Shown in pieces: positions 36,890 to 47,178 of a stretch of 64,000 nt of DNA. Position 1 is the first letter of the stretch. Every line of letters starts with the position of its first letter. A model generated the notes under the pieces. That model was not told the origin of the DNA. It ran no database searches and worked only from the letters and a program-made list of their open reading frames with translations. Origin of the DNA: Impatiens glandulifera. Lineage: Eukaryota; Streptophyta; Magnoliopsida; Ericales; Balsaminaceae. The stretch spans positions 22,050,117-22,114,116 of the forward strand of contig NC_061866.1 of the NCBI RefSeq assembly GCF_907164915.1, written 5' to 3'. The position numbers and the translations under genes are program-made.

Positions 36890-37803
36890 ACCTTCATCCA
36901 CGACTTGAAGTTTCACAAAATTGTGTAAACATATGGTTGCTACAACGACATGTGTTTGAGCTTTTATCGAAATTCATCACAATTCTCTAGAATTTGCCCA
37001 TTTTTATACTTTAAATGCACATTCAATTATAGTCCTTAAGGATGAATGTATCTTGTCATGTGATGAACTTGACAACGGATGCCTCCAAAATTGTAGCATG
37101 TGATATCGAATTTGTCCATACAGAACTAAATAAACTCTTTTTATTTTTATTAACAATCACCAATATAATTTTTTCTGCAAAGAATTAATACAAAAAATTA
37201 TAATTTGAGTATGTACAAAATAGTCTTAAAATAGCTTAAATTACTTATTTGTCAAAGAAGGTGGAAAACGATAATGTGGATCACTTATGGCGGTTTTCAA
37301 ATCACAACATTATGAGCAGATCCTTCCATATCAAACCAACTAAGGCATACGTGAAACACATCAAAGTCATGCGTCGTAAGTATAAATTATGAGTTGGATA
37401 ACCTTTACGTCCAATACAATTGATAATTTCCTCCTTGGGCCCATACATTTCGATATGTGTAACGTCTATTGCACCTATATTCTACACGATAAAAATATTT
37501 ATTAGAGATGGTTACAAATAATTTATAAGTTATTATATTCATAACATTCAATTTTTAAGAGTTTTACCTTAAAATATTTGTATTTCCTTTCTCTTAATTT
37601 TGGATGAACGGTTGTTTGATCCATATGTAAGATTTGGTCATTAGAAGTATTGATTTCAAGACACAATGAAAATGTCTATTGATTGTCTTAATGCTATACT
37701 TGAACAATGGTTTGACAATGTCACTACATTTTGTCCGACTTACTTTAAAAACATTGCTAGTAATTCTTCTGGAAAAGACCATTATTTTGATTAGACAATC
37801 CAA
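36890..37803 (-). pseudogene. PIF/Harbinger transposase relic, copy 1
   Basis: Minus-strand segments in order: FKYSIKTINRHFHCVLKSIL (37720-37660; pattern F..S.ETISRHFH.VL.AIL of plant Harbinger transposases), IGAIDVTHI with the first catalytic Asp near 37465, INCIGRKGYPTHN, CFTYALVGL near 37340, and ATICLHNFVK near 36935 (compare ACCVLHNFI). The usual DGTHI is DVTHI here and the second GSAHD Asp region is lost. Stops and shifts throughout. No terminal inverted repeats were identified. Confidence 0.8.
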
Positions 37804-38044
37804 ACTTGATAGTGAGCTTGTTTACCAATGTATTAAAGCTAATAGTATCCATATGAAACTCAAATAAGCATATTTCTTAATCTTTCAGCATATCTTGTAC
37901 TAATAAAAATCCGCTTGTATGAGCTCGATGACTCATTCTCTCCAAATAGATTTTTTTGTCATAAATAAACTTGTAATCTATTTCTTCTACAATCATTTTA
38001 GTGGCTTTTTTTTACACAGATGGAAAGTTGATCGTATAAAATCT

Positions 38045-41000
38045 TTCTAAGATTGTATTTCATTTTCACTAGGAGCCATTGCATCTTTGTCTTAGTTTTG
38101 GGTTTGGATTGTTTGTATATTTGTCGCAAACCTTCCTATTTTATCCAAGTGAAAGAAAAGCAAATTCTAACAGGATCAGGATATGCCCCTCCTCCTCCTA
38201 TAAGTTGTCCTTGCAGTGAATTTCGTTAATGATTTGGGAGTTCAATTTGTTTTACAATATTGTTTGTTTATCAATATCAATTGTTTCAGATCATAATTGA
38301 TTATAGATAGTAAAGAAACTTGTTCTCTTTTAAACCTATGACCAATCTTTTAGTCCATTAATATCACTCATTTTTTTTGTAAGTTATCACTTTGTTTTTT
38401 TTAAGTTATCACTTTGTACTATTATCAAAATTACTTTATTGGTTGTATATTCTCACGGAATATTGGCATATATATGTTTAGAAAAGATATTAGAATTTTT
38501 TTAATCAATTGAGAGATATTACAGGTTTGATTATACTAATCATAGGTTTGGATTTTCTCATTAGCATCATCTTGAAGATTGGAAGACAACAAGTTCTAAC
38601 TATTTCCAGCACCATACTAGTCAGCCGTATGGATATGCACTTCAACTTAAAAGAGATGAGAAAAATGTAATAAATATTATGCATATTGGAAAGAACTTCT
38701 TGAATCTGAGAAAAGGTCTAAAAAATGTAAATATTATGCATATTGAAAAGAACTTCTTGAGGCTGAGAAAAGGTATGAACAATGTAACAAGTTTTTTATT
38801 TTCCTGTGAATATGTATTGGATTATGGACACGTTTTTTTCTAGTGTCAATCTTCTTTTAAATATTTGTTAGTTTAGTTTAGAACTTTAGATGTCCAAAAG
38901 TTGGTGATTGCGAGTTTTTATATCTTGACCAGATAAATTATTAATAACTTATTACAATTATTCAAGTTTGATATCAATACAATACAAACTAATTATTGAA
39001 TTTACATCTATTTCTTTTATATTTTTTTTATTAGTTAACATTTTAGTTATTATTTCTATTACCTAATTTTTCAGTCTAGAGTTTATTAGTTTTATAAATA
39101 CATTAAAATGATTGTAAATGAATAAGATAACGATTTTTCAAAGTAGCTCTCAACAAGCTTACAACTTGTTAAATGTATATTCATTTCAACTTGTTCAATG
39201 TCTGTTGTTCAATGTCTGGATATTCAATATTACATATATTTTTCATGATCTGGTTAGTTTTATTTATTTATTTTTTATTTTTTTTATCTATGATTTCAAA
39301 CTTGTGCAAGATGTTTTAGATTATCAAATTCTTCTTGAGTGAGATTGATGTCATTTAAAGATAATAACCACAATTTTCATCCAGGGAGATTTTTTTGCAA
39401 TGATTGTGGTATGTGTTGTCAACGTATCCATGTTTTATTAATATTTATAAACTTGTCAAACCATACAATGCTAGGATATTTATTCAAGATCATATAATAA
39501 TTTAGTCTGCCTCTTCTTAAAAAGTCGCTAAAGCTGGATCATATAATAATTTATGAATGCATTTCTTGATATATTTGGTATGAATAAGTGTAAGTGTGTA
39601 ATTAAATGAATTTTTAATTTATTAGTTTGGTTGGTATGTATATTAATTTTATATTTATTATATTATATATTTTTAAATATATTTTTATTTATTTAATTAC
39701 AAATGAAAGTTACAATAAAAAATAATCTATATTTTAAGATAATCTTCTATAATATTTGAAAATTTTAATACTAATTAGTAAAAGTCCGAAAATTGTAATA
39801 TTAATAATGTGTTTGTTCTCTTTGTCTCTACAATTTGGATGTTAACAAGTATTTAAATATATTTATTTATTCTCTCTCATCATCATGAATATTCCTTTAC
39901 AAATTATTGTCATCATAATCTAAATAGTTATCTTAATTGCTAGAGTGGTCGTATGTCTTCACCTTCATCCACGACTTGAAGTTTCACAAAATTGTGTAAA
40001 CATATGGTTGCTACAACGACATGTGTTTGAGCTTTTATCGAAATTCATCACAATTCTCTAGAATTTGCCCATTTTTATACTTTAAATGCACATTCAATTA
40101 TAGTCCTTAAGGATGAATGTATCTTGTCATGTGATGAACTTGACAACGGATGCCTCCAAAATTGTAGCATGTGATATCGAATTTGTCCATACAGAACTAA
40201 ATAAACTCTTTTTATTTTTATTAACAATCACCAATATAATTTTTTCTGCAAAGAATTAATACAAAAAATTATAATTTGAGTATGTACAAAATAGTCTTAA
40301 AATAGCTTAAATTACTTATTTGTCAAAGAAGGTGGAAAACGATAATGTGGATCACTTATGGCGGTTTTCAAATCACAACATTATGAGCAGATCCTTCCAT
40401 ATCAAACCAACTAAGGCATACGTGAAACACATCAAAGTCATGCGTCGTAAGTATAAATTATGAGTTGGATAACCTTTACGTCCAATACAATTGATAATTT
40501 CCTCCTTGGGCCCATACATTTCGATATGTGTAACGTCTATTGCACCTATATTCTACACGATAAAAATATTTATTAGAGATGGTTACAAATAATTTATAAG
40601 TTATTATATTCATAACATTCAATTTTTAAGAGTTTTACCTTAAAATATTTGTATTTCCTTTCTCTTAATTTTGGATGAACGGTTGTTTGATCCATATGTA
40701 AGATTTGGTCATTAGAAGTATTGATTTCAAGACACAATGAAAATGTCTATTGATTGTCTTAATGCTATACTTGAACAATGGTTTGACAATGTCACTACAT
40801 TTTGTCCGACTTACTTTAAAAACATTGCTAGTAATTCTTCTGGAAAAGACCATTATTTTGATTAGACAATCCAAACTTGATAGTGAGCTTGTTTACCAAT
40901 GTATTAAAGCTAATAGTATCCATATGAAACTCAAATAAGCATATTTCTTAATCTTTCAGCATATCTTGTACTAATAAAAATCCGCTTGTATGAGCTCGAT

Positions 41001-41115
41001 GACTCATTCTCTCCAAATAGATTTTTTTGTCATAAATAAACTTGTAATCTATTTCTTCTACAATCATTTTAGTGGCTTTTTTTTACACAGATGGAAAGTT
41101 GATCGTATAAAATCT
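38045..41115. repeat. 3.07-kb tandem duplication, copy 2
   Basis: 3,071 bp in direct head-to-tail contact with copy 1, ending GTATAAAATCT at 41115 where unrelated sequence begins. The near identity, in AT-rich non-coding DNA next to heavily decayed elements, implies a very recent duplication or an assembly duplication. Confidence 0.95.
39961..40874 (-). pseudogene. PIF/Harbinger transposase relic, copy 2
   Basis: Same relic as at 36890-37803, duplicated with the 3.07-kb segment; the open parts are identical in sequence, including the 69-residue stretch with HFHCVLKSIL. It did not arise by a second transposition. Confidence 0.8.
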
Positions 41116-42568
41116 AAGCCGACCATTTAATTCTTATAAAAAAAAAATAAAAAACATAAATTCAATATTGTACACTCCCGAAATGGTTCTTTTTAGGAAT
41201 CGACAATTTTTTTAAAAATCACCAGCTTAACGCCTTCTGGTTTTGAGAAAGGGAGACCCTTCTTTTTAAAGGGTTTCGGTTTTGGAAAACCATTAATAAT
41301 ACATTATTATGTACATTTTCTCTACCCTTAAGAGCCACTTGAACACCATAATTAACCAACTCTATGCCTTACCTCCCACTCGAGTCCTAGAGCATGGATG
41401 AGGGGTTTGGATGGTAAGTTTAGCCCTGATTCTCTAAAAAATGTTATGAAATTAAACTTTTTCGATTCTATATTATTAAATCCCTTAGCTTACATTCATC
41501 TCGAATCTCGTAAAAATTAGTGACAACACCACCCTTCCGATGGCAGTCTACTCGAAAATGAGATGAGGAACCGATTTAGGATTCAATAATACAAAACATA
41601 GCTGGCTCAATTAAGAGAATCCACCTAATTTACTGATTAAATAATTTAGGAAAGTAATAAAGAGATTCATTTTACAAGGTCCAGTGCTTGGTGATGTGCT
41701 GGAAATGGCACTGGCGATATGTCCAGCACACACATCCCAAAGGAAAGTCTCTACTACGTAACAATTGACTAGTTTAAGACTGTGAACATATTACATTTAA
41801 TCGTTTTGAAAAGTTTAATTATTTAATTAATCAAGGGAGATGTTATAGTTTGTGAAAAATCAAATGTCTCATCTAGGAAATTAAATAATAGATAGATGAC
41901 GAATAAAGCTAAAGTGAAATTATACCTTGGATATATAGTCTATAAGAATGGAGAAATCCAAATAATTCCTAAACAGAAAAACAAGTGATAATTATGATTC
42001 AATTAATTAGATAAATCATCCTAATATTTTCCTTGTAATTTTAGATTAATAGAAGTCTTCGACGAATTTTAAAGATTAAAAGAGTGTAAGGAAAACATGA
42101 GAATAATTCAGAAAAATGTTTTATGAAAAAAATATTTATTTTAGTCAATAACAATTTTGTAGGAATTTCTAATAATTTATTTCAAATTTTAATTAATTAA
42201 ACGAATTTAAAATAATTAAAATAAATGAACAAATTGAAATAAATGAACAAATTGAAATAAATGAAGATAAAATAAAAGAAAAGGACACTTGGAAGAACTG
42301 TGTCCTTGGATCAGATCTCAAATCTTAGCAAAGGAGAAGGAGAATAGGAGCATGCTGTTCTTCAGCCAAACCGTTTCTAGAAGCTTGATTGGGGGCGATA
42401 TCTTGCTCAATTCTTAACTAAACTAGCATTTAGCCCGTGCATTTGCACGAATAATAATATAAAAATCGTGAAAAAAATTACGGATAACATTTTTTAACCG
42501 TTTTAAGTTTATGGGTGAGTCAACCCATAATCCGACCCAAGTATCCATTTACTCAACATCATTATATA

Positions 42569-43447
42569 TTAGTTAGTTAAAAAATTGAACTTATATTAAT
42601 ATTAAAACGTCCCGCGTTTATCAAATTTGGTGTTGAATTTAAAATATAAAGTCTTTGTAGCCTAGTTGGTTAAAGAGTTGTACTTGTTTTGTTAGGTTGC
42701 AAGTTCGAAACATACCTCTAGCATTTTTAATTTTATTTTTAACCGTTTTAAATTTAAAAACGGGTCAACCCACAATCCGACCCAAGTATCCAAATTAACC
42801 ACAGCTCTCGACCCGGCAATCCGGACACTTTAAAAATTAAGCATCATTATATATATATAGATTAGTTAGTTAAAAAGATGAACTTATATTAATATTAAAA
42901 CGTCCCGCGTTTATCAAATTTGGTGTTGAATTTAAAATATAAAGTCTTTGTAGCCTAGTTGGTTAAAGAGTTGTACTTGTTTTGTTAGGTTGCAAGTTCG
43001 AAACATACCTCTAGCATTTTGAATTTTATTTTTAACCGTTTTAAATTTTAAAACGGGTCAACCCACAATCCGACCCAAGTATCCAAATTAACCACAGCTC
43101 TCGACCCGGCAATCCGGACACTTTAAAAATTAAGCATCATTATATATATATAGATTAGTTAGTTAAAAAGATGAACTTATATTAATATTAAAACGTCCCG
43201 CGTTTATCAAATTTGGTGTTGAATTTAAAATATAAAGTCTTTGTAGCATAGTTGGTTAAAGAATTGTACTTGTTTTGTTAGGTTGCAAGTTCGAAACATA
43301 ACTCTAGCATTTTTAATTTTATTTTTAACCGTTTTAAATTTTAAAACGGGTCAACCCACAATCCGACCCAAGTATCCAAATTAACCACAGCTCTCGACCC
43401 GGCAATCCGGACACTTTAAAAATTAAGCATCATTATATATATATAGA
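42569..43447. repeat. Three tandem 293-bp units inside the Helitron
   Basis: TTAGTTAGTTAAAAA begins each unit (about 42568, 42861, 43152), and AAAACGTCCCGCGTTTATCA recurs at 42604, 42897 and 43190. The units are almost identical, with a few point changes. Each ends in the Helitron 5'-terminal sequence. A partial fourth unit lies at 42480-42568. Confidence 0.92.
42657..43298 (+). repeat. tRNA-like modules (SINE-type A and B boxes), three copies
   Basis: Each unit contains TAGCCTAGTTGG (A box; 42658, 42951, and TAGCATAGTTGG at 43244), then GTTCGAAAC (B box; 42703, 42996, 43289), with the 45-base offset typical of tRNA-derived RNA polymerase III promoters. The intervening TTAAAGAGTTGTACTTG resembles the D-loop/anticodon stretch of plant tRNAs. 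It is not a functional tRNA: no complete acceptor stem. It lies opposite to the Helitron strand. Confidence 0.65.
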
Positions 43448-44329
43448 TTGAGCAAAGTTAGATGCTATGAATTCCCTATGATGCAGGCTATGAGATTGAT
43501 TCATCTCCCCAACTCCAACTCACACCGAATTCACTATTCTTCAAACAAGTCACGGTCGCAACCTTGGTTGAGTTATCAAGATCGTAGGTTTTTTTTTTAA
43601 GTTCAAAACAGATGCAGAGGTTGAATCAAAGAATGATATCAAAACGAATTGAGCAAGATCAGAGGCTATGAATTCACGGTGATACCATCTATAAGAAGAA
43701 ACTAATATGCGACTTCAATTCTCACTAGACACGGGAGATTTTTGACAAAGAACACCTAACCAGAAAATAGAATTTCTAGAAAAATTGAATGTTCTTCATT
43801 TTTTCGCTAGTTTGCAAGATGATAATGAAATAAAGATATCTTCACAAATTCTTCACAAAATATAGTGATTCTAAGTGCTATGGAACCACATTGAACTTGT
43901 ATTCAATCTTATATAGGTCCGTGGCACTGTATTTCACTAAAGGAAGAGCCACACCGATTGAATAGTAACATACCAAAAGTAAAACTCATAAACTTGATTT
44001 ATGAGTTCTTGAATCCTTGCTTTAGGTTTGACACTTCCAACAACTTTTAACTAAGACTTAAAATGTTTCTAAACCACAGACTATCATCAAGACTCATTAG
44101 AAATCATCTTCGACATTTCTAGAACCTAGTTTCAATGTATTAAGCAAAAATTTTATGAAATTTTCCAAACTCAAACATAGTTCTGTAAATCCAATACTGA
44201 TCTATTATTTATATATATTAGGAGCTGTAGGCAATCACAATTCATGATAACCTGTTTAAGAGGACAACAGAGCAAACAACATATGTTTGAAAATAAAGAT
44301 GGGGTAGAAATACATACCTGATATCATGG

Positions 44330-44810
44330 TTGGGCTTACGCTTCAGCCCATCTGATAAAAGACGAGGTGTACTACCAAGGATAAGGGGCTCACGCTTAAA
44401 CTCTTTCATGAAAGCTTTGCTACCGATATGGGGTTTACACTAACTCTGCGTCTAAGAGGAGCTTCGCTGCTGGGTTGGGCTAACTTCTAACTCTTTCGTG
44501 AAGGTTTTTCTACGCACGTGGGATTTACGCTAACCTTGCATCCGAGAGGAGCTTCGCTTTCCAGGTTGGACTTACTGCTAACTCTTTCGTGAAAGTTTCA
44601 CTTGCCAGGTTGGGCTTACGCTACGATCCATTCGGTTAAGGGTGGGGTTCATTGCCAGATTTATGGTCTTATGCTAGACCTTTCATTCGAGAGGGGCTTC
44701 GTTGTCAGGTTGGGCTTACTGCTAATTCTTTTGTGAAGATTTCGCTACGCACGTGGTATTTATACTAACCTTTCATTCTGGAGGAGCTTCGCTTGCCAGG
44801 TTGGACTTAC
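44330..44810. repeat. About 90-bp degenerate minisatellite in the Tat LTR, left part
   Basis: Recurring words GAGGAGCTTCGCT, CCAGGTTGGGCTTAC, TAACTCTTTCGTGAA and CACGTGGGATTTAC in constant order. The array is split at 44811 by the solo LTR and resumes at 46719. Confidence 0.85.
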
Positions 44811-44999
44811 TGTTAGATTAAGTTAAAGAAAGAAAAAATGGGAAAATTATTAAATTAAGATTTAAGGGGAAATCGTTAATTAAGTTGAATTATGAAAAAT
44901 GATTTAATTGATTAAAATAAACTTAGGATAATTAAAATCAATACGAAATAGTTTTGATGATGTGTTGATAAATGAATAAAACTAAGATCTACAAATGTT

Positions 45000-45540
45000 T
45001 TAATGTGCAGACAGAGCTGAAGGAGCACTGAAAGAAGCCTTGTTCAAACAATAGTCTGAAGAGGTGCTGACAACAGTCTGAAGAGGCGCTGGCAGCAGCC
45101 TTACTCTATTAGTAGTCTTAAGAAGCGCTGACAACAACCTTGCTCCATCAACAATCTGAAGAGGCGCTGGCAGTAGGCTTGTTCCAGTAGCAGAGCTAAT
45201 GAAACGATAACAACAGTCTTAATGAGCGCTAACAATAGTCTGAAGAACTGTTGGAAGCATCCTTGTTCAAATAGTAGATCTGAAGAGGTGCTAGCAACAA
45301 CCTTGCTCTATCAGCAGTCTGAAGAAGTGCTGATAGCAATCTTGCTCCATCAACAATCTGAAGAGACACTAGCAACAGAGTTGAAGAAGCGCTGACAACG
45401 GACTTATTCAAACAATAGAGTTGAAGAAGCACTGGCAGTAGACTTATTCAAACAGCAGAGCTGAAGAAACGCTGGCAATAGACTTATTCAAACAACAGAG
45501 CTGAAGAAGCACTGACAACAGACTTGCTCCATCAGCACAA
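45000..45540. repeat. 40-bp minisatellite in the solo LTR
   Basis: Units such as CTGAAGAAGCGCTGACAACA + GACTTATTCAAACAACAGAG, 40 bases apart (45421, 45461, 45501), with degenerate copies back to 45000. Unrelated in sequence to the TTAGAC/GTCTAA arrays of LTRs A and B, although located comparably upstream of the shared block. Confidence 0.88.
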
Positions 45541-45944
45541 CTATGTTGCGCTATCAGAATGGTATCCTAGAAGTAGTCTGCTACATCAGCTTAATACACC
45601 AAAATGTACAACTGCCACGTATACGAGTATTCCGCATACAATCCCTTACGCTACACACCAACGAATATTATTCGTCTAAGCACTATCCCGTACGTCAAGT
45701 GTACAACAAATGTAAATCTACCACGTATCTACGAAATAGATTCGACTATTGTACAACTAACACGCTTCAACAAAATGGATTCGACCGTTGCCATGCTTCA
45801 AGGATAAGAACGTATCAGAGAATAACGGCGAACTAGCTCGGTGAATTTTCTCTTGGAATATCTCGACTCTTTGATTACTCTCTCTAGCTTGTTCTTCACA
45901 AGTGAATACGTCAAGTCACTACGTCACATTTAGAGATAATCTTT

Positions 45945-46605
45945 TGTATTTTCTGATAGTAATTTTAGTACTGTAAGTTGAACTTACAACAGAACTTTGT
46001 CTATTTAACAAAGAGTGTGATAGCTAGAAGTTCAAAACAGGCATCTGTTAAGACCTGTATTATGAGTGGGTTTGTGTAGAGTCTATATAAGTCAAAATGT
46101 TCTAGTGGAATCCTTCTGGAAATAGAAGAAGGGGTGATGTAGGAGTTTTAACTCCGAACATCCATAAAATCTTATGTTGTTTCTTTACTGCTTCATTCAT
46201 TACTGCATCTGCCGCTTCAAATCCAGCAAACATTTTCCGCACTTGAATCCATTCAAGAGCTTGCTATCACATTGGTAGATAATATTTTGTATTTTCTGAT
46301 AGTAATTTCAGTACTGTAAGTTGAACAGAACGTCGTCTATTCAACAGAGAGTGTGCTAGCTAGGAGTTCAGAACAGACAACTATTAAGACTTGTGTTTTG
46401 AGTAGGTTTGTATAGAAGCTATACAAATCAAAATCTTCTAGTGGAATTCTTCTAGAAATAGAAGAAGGGTGACGTAGGAGTTTTATCTTCGAAAATCCAT
46501 AAAATCTTTTGTTGTTTTTTTATTGATTCATTCATTTCTGCATCTGCCGCTTCAAATCCAGCCATCATTTTCCGCACTTGAATCCGTTTAAGAGCTTGCT
46601 ACGAT
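45945..46605. repeat. About 330-bp internal duplication in the solo LTR
   Basis: The stretch TTTTGTATTTTCTGATAGTA...GCACTTGAATCC...AGAGCTTGCTA occurs at 45952-46265 and again at 46287-46602, with about 10% differences. The conserved LTR block is therefore present twice. Confidence 0.88.
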
Positions 46606-46718
46606 TTGTCAAAGAATAGAAATAGATTTTCAATTTAATAGGATTAAAATCGCATTGAAAGTGAAATTTAGCACTACGACATTCAACCTCCCTTCTATTG
46701 TTTTCACCGATCCTAACA

Positions 46719-47178
46719 CTTACTATTAACTCTTTCGTGAATGATTCGCTGCCGACTCGGGGCTTACTACTAACTTTTCGCCTGAGAGGAGCTTTGCTTG
46801 CTAGGTTGGGATTACTACTAACTCTTTCATGAAATCTTCGCTACCAACTTGAGGCTTACTTCTAACTTTGTATACGAGAAGAGCTTCACTTTCCAAGTTG
46901 GGCTTATGCTACTATCTTCTTGGTTAAGGGTGGGGTTCACTGCCAGATTTATGGTCTTATGATAGACCTTTCATTCGATATGGGCTTCACTACCGGGTTG
47001 GGATTACTATTAACTCTTTCATGAAGGTTTCTATATGCAAGTGGGATTTACACTAACCTTGCATCCGAGAAGAGCTTCGCTTGCCAAGTTGGGTTTACTA
47101 CTAACTCTTTCGTGAAAACTTTGTTGCCGACTTGGGGCTTACTACTAACTTTGCATCTGAGAAAAGCTTCCCTTGTCA
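46719..47178. repeat. About 90-bp degenerate minisatellite in the Tat LTR, right part
   Basis: Continues the array of 44330-44810 after the solo LTR: TAACTCTTTCGTGAA, GAGGAGCTTTGCTTGCTAGG, GGGCTTACTACTAAC. The last unit breaks at CCCTTGTCA (47178), next to a pyrimidine-rich run that would be a polypurine tract on the minus strand. Confidence 0.8.

Larger units (their letters stand above)
34973..38044. repeat. 3.07-kb tandem duplication, copy 1
   Basis: 3,072 bp from TTCTAAGATTG to GTATAAAATCT, beginning 15 bases after the stop codon of the TVP15-like gene. It contains a coding-like fragment (35510-35760), AT-rich sequence and a Harbinger transposase relic (36890-37803). Comparing the lines by eye I found only one difference from copy 2: a run of eight T at about 36319 versus seven. 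Confidence 0.95.
42423..43447 (-). mobile_element. Non-autonomous Helitron with tandem 5' ends
   Basis: On the minus strand it starts TCTATATATATAATGATGC at 43447 and ends with the hairpin CGTGCAAATGCACG followed by GGCTAAATGCTAG at 42423, flanked by host A and T. This is the Helitron rule: 5'-TC, 3' hairpin plus CTRR, insertion between A and T, no target duplication. Length 1,025 bp, no Rep/helicase coding. The interior is built from about four units of roughly 293 bp, three of which repeat the 5' terminal sequence intact. Confidence 0.8.
44811..46718 (+). mobile_element. Solo LTR related to elements A and B
   Basis: 1,908 bp, TGTTAGATTAAG at the left and GATCCTAACA at the right, with a perfect 5-bp target-site duplication CTTAC (44806-44810 and 46719-46723); no internal region. 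The block AGAAGAAGGGGTGATGTAGG...CGAACATCCATAAAATCTT, followed by CCGCTTCAAATCCAGC and TTTCCGCACTTGAATCC, is shared with LTRs A and B, so it belongs to the same superfamily in the opposite orientation. It carries its own 40-bp minisatellite and an internal duplication. The perfect duplication indicates solo formation by LTR-LTR recombination. Confidence 0.92.

Noticed and set aside
42657..42716. Functional tRNA gene
   Set aside because: A and B boxes are present but there is no matching acceptor stem or 3' part, and the module is repeated within a Helitron.
45543..45836. 97-codon host protein
   Set aside because: Lies wholly inside a solo LTR with proven target duplication; an open stretch without motif.
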